Origin: Chloroflexota bacterium
Lineage (GTDB): Bacteria; Chloroflexota; Anaerolineae; Anaerolineales; UBA4823
Length of the DNA stretch: 12,525 nt
Reading direction: 5' to 3'
Assembly: GCA_023395675.1 (NCBI GenBank)
Contig: JAEWYL010000344.1
Location: 1-12,525 of the forward strand
A model generated the notes under the pieces. The model searched no databases and was not told the DNA's origin. It saw only the letters and a list, made by a program, of their open reading frames with translations. The translations under genes and the position numbers were made by a program. This document shows positions 1 through 6,875 of the stretch, one piece after another. How positions within the stretch are numbered: position 1 is the stretch's first letter; every line of letters begins with the position of its first letter.

Positions 1-38
1 CGGGGGTGGGGGGGGGGGGCCGCGCCCCCCCCCCCCCC
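1..38. other. Low-complexity poly-G/poly-C contig edge
   Basis: Bases 2-38 are nearly all G (to about 19) and then nearly all C, broken by one T and a short CCGCG. It forms a G-tract/C-tract inverted structure. Read through the overlapping penicillin-acylase frame it gives only Gly, Pro, Arg and Ala, where the family normally continues with a conserved segment after GFSF-x-GV. This is most simply a sequencing or assembly artefact at a contig end (poly-G read tails and their complement). It should not be translated. Confidence 0.75.
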
Positions 39-1052
39 CACGCCGGCGAAGCTGAAGCCGGCGACATTGTAGGGGCAGGCCTGCGACGGCTGCCGGCAGT
101 GCAGCCCGATCTCGTACCAGATGGAGGGGATCTGCTCGCCCAGGTGAGGGTCGTTCGCCAGGAAAGGCTTTCCGCTGGCGGTGCGGGAGCCGGAGACCAC
201 CCAGTTGTTCGAGCCGATGCCCGCTCCGGTTGGCCCGATGGCGGCCTGCAGGCCCTTTACGCGGCGGCCGGCGTCTGCGAACAGGGGCGCCAGACCTTCC
301 AGGGAGAAGGCGGCCGGAGGCAGCTCCCGCAGGGCCTCCCCCTGCCCGCCGGACGCCCGGTATTCGGGCAGAATGGGGGGGTTATCGGCCGGGAAGGGCG
401 GGTAGAGCTCTTCGAGCTGCTCGGGGCTGAGGTTTTTCAGGAGGATGGCGCGCTCGATCTCCTCATCCAGGTTCCCGCCCAGGTTCCAGGCCATCGCCTT
501 GGCCCAGGTGAGGGTATGGAGCGGCTCCCAGGGGCCCGGGCGGTAATCGGGGTTGATCAGCCCCAGCACGGCGTATTCCAGGCTGAGGGCGCTCCCGCGG
601 CGCGTGTTCAGATAGGCATTGACCCCTTCGGAATAGGCCTGCAGAATCGCCAGAGTCTCCTCATCGGCAGATTCCAGCTCCTGGCGGGCGATCCTGGCCC
701 ACCCCAGGGTGCGTAAGAAACGATCGTATTCCAGGGCGTCCTCGCCCAGCAGCTCGGCCAGCCTGCCGGAGCCGAGGTGGCGCCAGTAGTCCATCTGGTA
801 GAAGCGGTCCTGGGCGTGGGTGTAGCCCTGGGCGAAGAACAGGTCGTGGGAGTTGTCTGCATAGAGACGCGGGACCCCGAAGCGGTCTCGCAGGACTTCC
901 ACCGGCGCCTGCAGGCCGGGAAGCTGGAGCTCGCCGCTCACCTGTGGAAACGAGCGGCGCACGGTGAAGATCCCGATGATGAGGCCCGCCGCGAGCAGCA
1001 GGACGACCAGGCCCAGCAAGCCGGCCAGGATGCGGACAATGACGCGTGACAT
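1..1052 (-). CDS. Penicillin acylase family (S45) Ntn-hydrolase, membrane-anchored, 3' part missing
   Basis: Family members are made as one precursor that self-cleaves to expose an N-terminal Ser nucleophile, then hydrolyse amide bonds such as those of acyl-homoserine lactones or beta-lactams; the substrate here is unknown. Residues 5-29 form one hydrophobic anchor after a basic start, so the enzyme probably sits outside the membrane. The family signature DRFGVPRLYADNSHDLFFAQ (about 56-75) and the following AQDRFYQMD mark the alpha-chain start. GIGSNNWVVSG places the expected self-processing Gly280-Ser281 junction, with ANDPHL about 20 residues on. Start is ATG at 1052, preceded by AGGGAGGAG. 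About 338 residues are reliable (down to base 39); the rest of the beta chain (families are usually 700-850 residues) is off the edge or lost in the G/C tract. It is separated from acpS by a probable terminator, so it likely has its own promoter. Confidence 0.9.
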   Translation of the reverse strand, partial: MSRVIVRILAGLLGLVVLLLAAGLIIGIFTVRRSFPQVSGELQLPGLQAPVEVLRDRFGVPRLYADNSHDLFFAQGYTHAQDRFYQMDYWRHLGSGRLAELLGEDALEYDRFLRTLGWARIARQELESADEETLAILQAYSEGVNAYLNTRRGSALSLEYAVLGLINPDYRPGPWEPLHTLTWAKAMAWNLGGNLDEEIERAILLKNLSPEQLEELYPPFPADNPPILPEYRASGGQGEALRELPPAAFSLEGLAPLFADAGRRVKGLQAAIGPTGAGIGSNNWVVSGSRTASGKPFLANDPHLGEQIPSIWYEIGLHCRQPSQACPYNVAGFSFAGVGGGGGAAPPPHP

Positions 1053-1183
1053 CAGCTTCTCCTCCCTTATGGATCTATCCTGAGCAGAACGATTTCGTTA
1101 TGGCGCCGTGCGGCGGAGCGCACAGTACCATAACCAAGCCATTATTGGACAGATACCCGATCAATTAGATGTGCGCTATCGTT

Positions 1184-1212
1184 ATTATAGTATCGAGTGG
1201 GATGAAAGGCCA
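1184..1212 (-). promoter_or_regulatory. Candidate promoter of the S45 acylase gene
   Basis: The minus strand has an exact TATAAT at 1189-1184. At 17 bp spacing the -35 hexamer would be TGGCCT (1212-1207), a poor match to TTGACA. It lies about 130 bp upstream of the acylase start in the only AT-rich patch of the gap. The -10 match and the position are the support; the weak -35 keeps confidence low. Confidence 0.35.
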
Positions 1213-1345
1213 GCGACTTTAGAAATCCACCAGGGCGGTTGCCTCACCTCTCCTGCCGGGGCGCAGTCCCGCGAAATCAAGAACTGCAGAGTTGATTGTG
1301 GGGCTGCGGCCCGCATTCAACCCTGCTTTCCCCTCTCGGGCAGGA

Positions 1346-1371
1346 GATAAAAGGCAGGACGCGACTGCCCT
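1346..1371 (-). terminator. Probable Rho-independent terminator after acpS
   Basis: Read on the minus strand, about 33 nt after the acpS stop, AGGGCAG pairs with CTGCCTT across a 7-nt loop (7 bp, one G-U), followed by TTTTAT. The short stem and short U-run are modest, but the position directly downstream of the operon's last gene fits. Confidence 0.5.
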
Positions 1372-1403
1372 GGAAATGTTCAGCTGCGGAAAAGTAATAG
1401 AGG

Positions 1404-1778
1404 CTAGGCTGCAGGCCGGCTGAGGGCTACCGCGACGGCCACGGCATGGGTGAAGGTGTGGCTCAGGCTGACCGACCAGGCGCCCAGGCCGAGCTGCGCG
1501 GCCAGCTCGGCCGCGGCGCCGTGCAGGTGCAGCACCGGCTCGCGGGCCGGTCCGCGCAGGATCTCGATCTCGCGCCAGGTTATGGCGCCGATGCCGGTGC
1601 CCAGGGCCTTCGAAACGGCCTCTTTGGCCGCAAAACGCCCGGCGAGCGAGGCCATATTTCCCCCGCACTCCTGCAGCTCGCCGGCGGTAAACACCCGCTC
1701 CAAAAAGCGGTCGCCGTGGCGCCGCACCGTCTGCTCCAGGCGCTCGATCTCGATCAGGTCAATCCCGGTGCGCAGCAT
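1404..1778 (-). CDS. acpS: Holo-[acyl-carrier-protein] synthase
   Basis: Transfers the 4'-phosphopantetheine group of coenzyme A to a serine of acyl carrier protein, activating fatty-acid synthesis in the cytoplasm. The 124-residue product has the normal AcpS length. The Mg-binding signature GIDLIEIERL holds Asp7, and RFAAKEAVSKALGTG holds the second key acidic residue Glu53 and the Lys that follows; SLSHTFTHAVAVAVA matches the conserved C-terminal strand. Start is ATG at 1778. Its A is also the last base of the TGA of the upstream M16 gene (TGATG, 1-nt overlap), so translation is probably coupled. It is the last gene of the 242-residue protein/M16/M16 cluster; a link between ACP activation and the peptidases is not evident and may simply be shared transcription. 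Confidence 0.95.
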   Translation of the reverse strand: MLRTGIDLIEIERLEQTVRRHGDRFLERVFTAGELQECGGNMASLAGRFAAKEAVSKALGTGIGAITWREIEILRGPAREPVLHLHGAAAELAAQLGLGAWSVSLSHTFTHAVAVAVALSRPAA

Positions 1779-3100
1779 CACGGCCCTGCCACGGCGATCG
1801 CCAGCCGGTCGGGGTGCAGGTAGCGCCGGGCAGCCTGCAGCACCTCTTCGGGGGTGACAGCGCGCACCAGGTCGGGGTAGCGCCGGTAGTAGTCCAGGCC
1901 CAGACCGTAGCGCTCCAGGGTGAGCAGGCGGGCGGCGACCCCGCCGTTCGATTCCATCGCCAGCGGGAGGCTGCCGGTAAAGTTGGCCTGGCTGTCCGCC
2001 AGTTCTCCGGCGCTGACCGGCTCGTCCACGAAGCGCGCGATCTCGGCGCGCACCAGCTCGATGGCGGTCTCGATGTCTTCCGGGTCCACTCCGGCGGAGA
2101 TGCTCCAGGGACCGGGGCCGGGCCCGGCGCCCAGGCTGCTGGAGGCGTAATAGGCCAGGCCCGCCTGCTGGCGCACCGCCTCGCCAATGCGGCCCATCAT
2201 GCCGAACTGGCCCAAAATGTTGTTGCCCAGGGCGGCGGCCAGGAAGTCCGGCGAGCGCCGGGCAGGGCCGGCGGCGCCCATGACGATATCCGCCTGAGAT
2301 TTCCCGGGGATCTCCACCCTGCGCAGGGCGCTCTCCGCCAGGGGCGAGAGCGGGGGCAGTTCCAGGGGCGCGGGCTGGTCGCTGTTCTCCCAATCGCCCA
2401 GGTAGCGGGACAGCTTCTGGACGGCCTCCTGGGGGTCCACGCCGCCCACCACCGCCAGCACCATGCCGCGCGGGCCGTAGTGGCGGCGGTGGAAAGCCGC
2501 CAGGTCTTCGGGAGAGATGCGCTCGACGGTGGCGGGCTGCCCGTCCTCGGGGCGGCTGTAGGGGTGCCCGGCGTAGACCAGCTCGTCGAAGGCCAGGGAG
2601 GCCATATCGCCGGTGTCCTGGGCGCGCAGGGCCAGCCCGGTAAGGAGCTGCGTCTTCAGCTTGCGGGCCTGCTCCTCCGGGAAGGCGGGGCAGCGCAGGC
2701 TGTCGCTGAGCAGGTCCAGCAGCAGGTCCAGGTCTTCGACCAGGGCTCGCCCGCTGAAGCCGGTGGTGTGGGTGCCGCCGTCAAAGCCCAGCCCGGCCCC
2801 GGCGCTCTCTAGGGAGTTGTAGATCTCCTGAAAACTGCGCCGGCCCGCGCCGCGCATCAGGGCGGCGGCGGTGAAATTTGCCAGACCCAGCTTCTCGTCC
2901 GGGTCGAACAGGGCGCCGACCTGGAGGAAACCGGTGACCACCACCGAAGGGCTGTTGAAGTTCGGCCGGGCGAGAACGACGATGCCGTTGCTCAGCTCTA
3001 CCCGGGTGATGTCCTCCGGACCGGGCAGCGCGCCGGGGCCAGAACCGCTGTACCGCACGCCTGCAGGGGGCTTACGCGCGCCTGTTGACATTCCGCTCAT
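1778..3100 (-). CDS. M16 peptidase family protein, non-catalytic partner subunit
   Basis: The 440-residue protein has the two-lobed M16B layout but lacks the zinc site. Where HxxEH should stand it reads LANFTAAAL (Asn75, Ala78, Ala79). The second lobe keeps the Arg/Tyr pair (GEAVRQQAGLAYYAS, Arg310 and Tyr317) that in M16B heterodimers binds the substrate backbone from the subunit opposite the zinc. It therefore looks like the inactive half of a heterodimer with the product of the gene just upstream, in the manner of mitochondrial processing peptidase and bacterial M16B pairs. Start is ATG at 3100 with AGGGAG about 10 nt upstream, lying next to the stop of the previous gene (gap 16 nt). The N-terminal 25 residues are Gly/Pro-rich without a signal peptide. 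It overlaps acpS by 1 nt. Confidence 0.9.
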   Translation of the reverse strand: MSGMSTGARKPPAGVRYSGSGPGALPGPEDITRVELSNGIVVLARPNFNSPSVVVTGFLQVGALFDPDEKLGLANFTAAALMRGAGRRSFQEIYNSLESAGAGLGFDGGTHTTGFSGRALVEDLDLLLDLLSDSLRCPAFPEEQARKLKTQLLTGLALRAQDTGDMASLAFDELVYAGHPYSRPEDGQPATVERISPEDLAAFHRRHYGPRGMVLAVVGGVDPQEAVQKLSRYLGDWENSDQPAPLELPPLSPLAESALRRVEIPGKSQADIVMGAAGPARRSPDFLAAALGNNILGQFGMMGRIGEAVRQQAGLAYYASSSLGAGPGPGPWSISAGVDPEDIETAIELVRAEIARFVDEPVSAGELADSQANFTGSLPLAMESNGGVAARLLTLERYGLGLDYYRRYPDLVRAVTPEEVLQAARRYLHPDRLAIAVAGP

Positions 3101-3116
3101 TGAGGTAACGCTCCCT

Positions 3117-4421
3117 TCAACTCTCTACCTGGTAGCCGGTCGGCAGGTATACCCCTACCACCCGGTTCTGCGGGCGGAAATAGAGGCGGGCGACGCGCTG
3201 GATATCCTCCGGGGTGACCTGGGCCAGGCGGTCCAGGTAGCCGAGGAACCAGTCGTAAGAGGCGATCATCTCGCTCAACCCCAGCCAGGCAGCCTGGTTG
3301 GTGATGCTCTCGCTGCCGAAGACGAACAGGGCGCGCGCCTGCTTGACGGCGCGGTGCAGCTCGGCGGGGTCGGGGGCAGACTCCTGCAGGCGCTGGATCT
3401 CCGCCTCGATCACCGCCAGCACCTCCTCCGCGCTGTGCGCGGGATGCACGATGGCGGAAATTCCGTGCAGGAAGGGGTCAATGGTGGCCTGCATCCCCCC
3501 GTAGATGCTGACCGCCAGCTCGCTCTCGACCAGGGCGCGGTAGAGGCGGGTGGTCTTGTTGGAGATGCCCCCGCCAAACAGGCCCAGATTGCTCGGCCCG
3601 GTGAGCAGGCTGTCGAACACGGTCAGGGGGAAAAAATCGGGGTGCGAGGCCGCCGGGATATGGTGATTGAGATACAGGTAGGTGGCCTCGCCGGGGCCTT
3701 CCACCGACACGCGCCGCTCGCCCGACTGGGGCGGCTCGGGGCGGACCTGCTGCTGGGGCGGCGGTCCCGCGGGGATCGGCTCGAACAGCTCTTTCACCCG
3801 CTGCAGCATGCTCTCCGTCTCGAAATCCCCGGCGATGGACAGGACTGCGTTGTTGGGGATGTAGTAAGCGCGGTAGTGGCGGTAGAGGTCGTCGCGGGTC
3901 ATGCGCTCCAGGTCCACCCGGTCGCCGATGATCTCGTGGTGGTAAGGATGGACCCGGAAGGCGGCGGCCTGCACCTCCTCCCCCAGCCGGAAGAGGGGCT
4001 CGTTCTCATCCCCCTGGCGCTCGGAGATGATCACCGTGCGTTCAGACTCCACCTCCTCGGGTTCGAAGAGGCTGTTGGCCATGCGGTCCGCCTCGAGCGA
4101 GAGGGCCAGGTCAATCTTGTCCGCCGGCAGGGTGACGAAGTAGGCGGTCCAGTCCAGGTTGGTAAAGGCGTTCCAGTAGCCCCCGTCGCGCGAGATGGCG
4201 CGATCGAGGACCGAGGCCGGGTAGCGGGGGCTGCCCTTGAACTGCATATGCTCCACCCAATGCGATATCCCCGTGCAGCCGGGGACTTCATTACGGGATC
4301 CGGTACGGTACCAGATCCAATGGCTGATGATGGGGGCGGTGTGGATCTCCTTGAGCAGGACGAGCAGGCCGTTGGATAAGGTGGTCTTCAGCACAGGGGA
4401 TTGCATCTGCGAGGTTTGCAT
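3117..4421 (-). CDS. M16 family zinc metallopeptidase, catalytic subunit
   Basis: Zinc-dependent endopeptidase of the pitrilysin/insulinase family (M16B size, 434 residues). The inverted zinc motif is intact: His54-Trp-Val-Glu57-His58, with the third ligand Glu134 (ISERQ) 76 residues after His58, the expected spacing. The second lobe (RLYRALVESELAVSIYGG) lacks a clear copy of the substrate-binding Arg/Tyr pair, which the downstream subunit supplies. There is no signal peptide, so it is probably cytoplasmic. ATG at 4421 is preferred because it follows the upstream stop TAG by one base; a GTG at 4442 in frame would overlap that gene by 20 nt, and neither has a strong ribosome binding site. Natural substrates are unknown; peptide clearance or processing is the usual role. 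Confidence 0.93.
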   Translation of the reverse strand: MQTSQMQSPVLKTTLSNGLLVLLKEIHTAPIISHWIWYRTGSRNEVPGCTGISHWVEHMQFKGSPRYPASVLDRAISRDGGYWNAFTNLDWTAYFVTLPADKIDLALSLEADRMANSLFEPEEVESERTVIISERQGDENEPLFRLGEEVQAAAFRVHPYHHEIIGDRVDLERMTRDDLYRHYRAYYIPNNAVLSIAGDFETESMLQRVKELFEPIPAGPPPQQQVRPEPPQSGERRVSVEGPGEATYLYLNHHIPAASHPDFFPLTVFDSLLTGPSNLGLFGGGISNKTTRLYRALVESELAVSIYGGMQATIDPFLHGISAIVHPAHSAEEVLAVIEAEIQRLQESAPDPAELHRAVKQARALFVFGSESITNQAAWLGLSEMIASYDWFLGYLDRLAQVTPEDIQRVARLYFRPQNRVVGVYLPTGYQVES

Positions 4422-4422
4422 C

Positions 4423-5151
4423 CTATTCGAAAAGCCAATCACACAGCGGGCCGGCGTCCTGGCAGAAGGGGGTCTCCTCCCAGGAATTAGGCAGTTTGGA
4501 CAGGGCCAGGTTGTAGGGCTCGACGACGGACTGCAGCCCGGTGAAGGGCCCGTGCAGCTCGGTCTGGTTCAGGGGGATGTTCACGGGCACGTCCAGGTGC
4601 ACGGGGACATCCAGGTTCACCGGCACGTCCAGCACCACGGGCACCGTCTGGCTGACGGGCACCACCAGCTCCAGCCCGATGTTCAGGCGCGTGCCTTTCT
4701 GCAGCACGATGGGCATATTCACCGCCGACCCGTTCAGATACACGGTCGCATCGCCAATCTCGGCGTTCTTGGTCAGCACCACCTCCGTATTCTGGTTGAG
4801 AGGCAGGTTGAAGACCACCGGGATCTCGTCGCTCACCTGGATGGAATCCCGCACCTGAATGGTGGTATCCACCTGGACGCTGGTGACGATGGAGGCCTGG
4901 TCCATCTGGACGAAGTTCGAGTACAGCCCGCCGATGAGCTGCTCGTGGACCAGGCCCTTGATGGTGAACAGCTGCCTGGCGATCAGGAAAAGGGCCACCA
5001 GCAGCACAAAATTCAGCACCAGAGAAAACAGGCTGCCGACGGTCCAGAAGGCGGGCATCAGCTTCCCCTGCCAGAACAGGCGCGGCAGCCGGGGCTGCGG
5101 GGCCGGAGGCGGGGTGAACGCGGCGGGGTTGGGTTTGATCGTATATTTCAT
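4423..5151 (-). CDS. Membrane-anchored protein of unknown function with VPV-repeat region
   Basis: I do not recognise the 242-residue product. A Pro-rich cytoplasmic head (residues 1-32, PPPAPQPRLPR) is followed by one membrane segment (about 33-58). A beta-rich outer part then alternates hydrophobic and polar residues over about 85-195. Within it a six-residue unit of the form LDVPV(N/H) repeats three times (about 174-191), flanked by looser VPV units (163-172). Two cysteines (230, 237) lie near the C-terminus. The product ends one base before the M16 catalytic gene, so it is probably cotranslated with the peptidase pair and could be a partner or substrate anchor; that is inference. Start is ATG at 5151 with only a weak ribosome binding site; a perfect 12-bp hairpin lies in its leader. 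Confidence 0.8.
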   Translation of the reverse strand: MKYTIKPNPAAFTPPPAPQPRLPRLFWQGKLMPAFWTVGSLFSLVLNFVLLVALFLIARQLFTIKGLVHEQLIGGLYSNFVQMDQASIVTSVQVDTTIQVRDSIQVSDEIPVVFNLPLNQNTEVVLTKNAEIGDATVYLNGSAVNMPIVLQKGTRLNIGLELVVPVSQTVPVVLDVPVNLDVPVHLDVPVNIPLNQTELHGPFTGLQSVVEPYNLALSKLPNSWEETPFCQDAGPLCDWLFE

Positions 5152-5181
5152 AATGATACCAGTCTCAAAAGGGGAAGCAGG

Positions 5182-5216
5182 GGGAGTATGGGCGGGCTGC
5201 GCCTGCCCATACTCCC
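5182..5216. promoter_or_regulatory. Perfect 12-bp inverted repeat in the leader of the 242-residue protein gene
   Basis: GGGAGTATGGGC (5182-5193) is followed after 11 bases by its exact reverse complement (5205-5216). No U-run follows on either strand, so it is not a standard terminator. It sits 31-65 bp upstream of the minus-strand start at 5151, where it could fold in the mRNA leader or act as a protein-binding site. Confidence 0.6.
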
Positions 5217-5253
5217 AGCTACTCCGATAATTGTTTACTGCTGTTTCATCTAA

Positions 5254-5281
5254 TTCATATTATTTTACTCGCATTGTGCAA
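5254..5281 (-). promoter_or_regulatory. Candidate promoter of the 242-residue/M16/acpS cluster
   Basis: On the minus strand TTGCAC (5281-5276) and TATGAA (5259-5254) are 16 bp apart in the AT-rich divergent gap. Matches are partial. It would place the start of transcription near 5247, leaving a leader of about 95 nt that contains the 12-bp inverted repeat. Confidence 0.3.
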
Positions 5282-5289
5282 ATTTTTAC

Positions 5290-5318
5290 TTGAGGATTTT
5301 ATTAGGTCAGAATATAAT
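5290..5318 (+). promoter_or_regulatory. Sigma-70-type promoter of the ferredoxin-NADP reductase gene
   Basis: TTGAGG (5290-5295), a 17-bp spacer and a perfect TATAAT (5313-5318) form a near-consensus promoter. Transcription would start near 5325, about 70 nt upstream of the GTG at 5394. It excludes the longer reading from TTG at 5274, which would begin upstream of the promoter itself. Confidence 0.75.
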
Positions 5319-5335
5319 GGAAACGCTGGGGAATG

Positions 5336-5369
5336 CAAACTTTTGGGGCGGAAAGATCAGAAAAGTTTG
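5336..5369 (+). promoter_or_regulatory. Leader hairpin upstream of the reductase gene
   Basis: CAAACTTTT (5336-5344) pairs with AAAAGTTTG (5361-5369) over a 16-base loop. It lies in the predicted 5' leader, ending 12 bases before the ribosome binding site. The stem is AU-rich and weak, so a regulatory role is only a possibility. Confidence 0.3.
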
Positions 5370-5393
5370 AGCAAGCAATACAGGGAAGGTCGA

Positions 5394-6770
5394 GTGAACA
5401 CTGAGAAACAGAATCCTTTTGTGGTTGCCGTGATTGGCGCGGGACCCGCCGGGCTCTTTGCTGCCAGGCAGCTGGCGGCGGAGGGGGTCAAGGTGGTGGT
5501 CCTCAATCGTGATATCAAACCGGGCGGCCTGGCGGAGTACGGCATTTACCCCACCAAGTACAAGATGAAAGATGGGCTGCGCAAGCAGTTCCGGCAGATC
5601 ATCTCGACCCCGGAAATTGATTATTTCGGGAATATTACCGTGGGCCAGGGAGCCGATATCACCCTGGATGAGCTGCGCGCCCTGGGGTTGAACGCCCTGC
5701 TGGTGACGGTCGGGGCGCAGGGGACCAAGTGGCTGGGCCTGCCGGGGGAGGACCTGGTGGGCGTTTTCCATGCCAAAGACCTGGTCTATCATTACAACCA
5801 GCTCCCCCCCTACTGCGAGGATGAATTTCCCCTGGGACGGCGGGTGGCCCTGGTGGGGGTGGGCAACGTGATGCTGGACGTGGCGCGCTGGCTCATCCGG
5901 GTGGTGAAAGTGGACGAGGTGGTGGCTGTGGCCCGCCGTGGGCCGGCGGAGGTCAAATTCGACCGCAAAGAGCTGGAGTACGTGGCCGCCAACCTCGACC
6001 TGAAGGCGTTGGACGACGAGATGGAGCGCATGACGCCGGTCATGCAGGCGGTGGACCAGGATGTGCTGGCAGCGAAGAACTACATCCTCTCCGCGCTGCC
6101 CAAAGCCGTGCCCTCCGTCTCGGAGGCGCGCTTCCGCTTTGATTTCTGCGCCTCGCCCACCCAGATTCTGGGGGATGAGGAGGGCAGCGTGACCGGCCTG
6201 GAGGTGGAGGAGACCCGGCTCGTGCCTTATAACGGGGACACCAAAGCGCGCGGCACGGGCACGAAGCGGGTCATCCCGGTGGAGACGGTCATCTTCTGCA
6301 TCGGCGACCGGGTGGATGAAACCCACGGGCTGCCGGTGAAGTGGAACGAATTCATCAAGAACCCCAACCCGCGCTTCCCGGTGGATGGGATTTCGTTCGA
6401 AGCCTTCGACCCGGACACCAACAGCCCGATTCCCTGCACCTTTGTGGCCGGGTGGTCGCGCGAAGCCAGTTCGGGATTGGTGGGCCTGGCGCGCAAAGAC
6501 GGGGAGCGGGGGGCGCGGGCGGTAGCGGCCTACCTGCAGACCCAACCGGTGCAGACGGACACAGCCGGTGTGCTCGCCCGGCTGCAGAAACGGCTGGAGG
6601 CCATCCCCCACCGGGTGATCGTCAAAGAGGACGTTTACCGGCTGGCGGAGATCGAGGCCGCCGAGGCCGCCCGCCTGGGGCTGGAGGACTTCAAGTTCTG
6701 TTCCAATGAGGATATGCTGGCAGCCATCGAGCAGGCTTATGCGGCTGGCGCTCTGAAGAGCAGCCAGTAG
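5394..6770 (+). CDS. FprA/adrenodoxin-reductase-like ferredoxin-NADP+ reductase
   Basis: FAD flavoenzyme that passes electrons between NADPH and ferredoxin in the cytoplasm. The 458-residue length fits bacterial FprA. The FAD-binding VIGAGPAG (13-20) opens the protein. The NADP loop reads LVGVGNVMLDVARWL (154-168), where the family usually has GQGN, so Gln is replaced by Val156. VAVARRGP supplies the Arg pair (181-182) expected to hold the NADP 2'-phosphate. FVAGWSREASSGLVG (350-364) is the second flavin-contacting motif. The C-terminal region (VKEDVYRLAEIEAAEAARLG, then FKFCSNEDML) matches the usual FprA tail. Start is GTG at 5394 with AGGGAAGG four bases upstream, supported by the promoter position. 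It stands alone between divergent and convergent neighbours. The alternative label, small subunit of glutamate synthase, fits less well because no N-terminal iron-sulfur cysteines are present. Confidence 0.88.
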   Translation: MNTEKQNPFVVAVIGAGPAGLFAARQLAAEGVKVVVLNRDIKPGGLAEYGIYPTKYKMKDGLRKQFRQIISTPEIDYFGNITVGQGADITLDELRALGLNALLVTVGAQGTKWLGLPGEDLVGVFHAKDLVYHYNQLPPYCEDEFPLGRRVALVGVGNVMLDVARWLIRVVKVDEVVAVARRGPAEVKFDRKELEYVAANLDLKALDDEMERMTPVMQAVDQDVLAAKNYILSALPKAVPSVSEARFRFDFCASPTQILGDEEGSVTGLEVEETRLVPYNGDTKARGTGTKRVIPVETVIFCIGDRVDETHGLPVKWNEFIKNPNPRFPVDGISFEAFDPDTNSPIPCTFVAGWSREASSGLVGLARKDGERGARAVAAYLQTQPVQTDTAGVLARLQKRLEAIPHRVIVKEDVYRLAEIEAAEAARLGLEDFKFCSNEDMLAAIEQAYAAGALKSSQ

Positions 6771-6805
6771 CTGCCGGGCCAGGAGCCCGGGCTGCCTCGA
6801 TCAAT

Positions 6806-6853
6806 AGAACCGGGGGCTTTTGCAGCGTAAAGGCCGTAAAAGCCCCCGGTTCT
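6806..6853. terminator. Bidirectional Rho-independent terminator between convergent genes
   Basis: AGAACCGGGGGCTTTT (6806-6821) is followed, after a 16-base loop, by its exact reverse complement (6838-6853). This gives a 16-bp perfect stem with A/T runs at the loop side and TTAATTT after it on the plus strand. It lies 35 bases after the reductase stop and 22 bases after the stop of the four-helix gene that approaches on the other strand, so it can serve both. Confidence 0.85.
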
Positions 6854-6875
6854 TAATTTCCAATGAGGCCGGGCT

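Larger units (their letters stand above)
1053..1403. other. Intergenic region between acpS and the acylase gene
   Basis: These 351 bases hold no convincing gene. From the acpS side they contain a terminator-like hairpin (1346-1371), then GC-rich sequence with weak inverted repeats around 1292-1322. An AT-richer patch (about 1140-1200) carries a perfect minus-strand TATAAT, and the acylase leader ends in a strong ribosome binding site at 1061-1068. Frames that open across it on the plus strand have no start signal or recognisable protein. Confidence 0.6.

Noticed and set aside
2..38. G-quadruplex or functional G/C hairpin at the left edge
   Set aside because: The tract interrupts a conserved coding segment and lies exactly at a contig end, so an artefact is the simpler explanation.
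1108..1350. Small plus-strand open frame of 80 codons between the acylase and acpS genes
   Set aside because: No ribosome binding site, no recognisable protein, and it crosses the probable acpS terminator.
2871..4379. Long plus-strand open frame (about 500 codons) opposite the M16 genes
   Set aside because: It is antisense to two M16 subunits with clear motifs, has Gly/Val/Asp-rich composition typical of high-GC shadows, and no ribosome binding site or recognisable domain.
4556..4650. Short DNA direct repeats resembling a CRISPR or tandem array
   Set aside because: They are degenerate, in frame, about 18 bp long, and simply encode the LDVPV protein repeat; there are no spacers.
5307..6611. 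Long minus-strand open frame opposite the reductase gene
   Set aside because: His/Arg-rich shadow of a protein with intact FAD and NADP motifs on the other strand.
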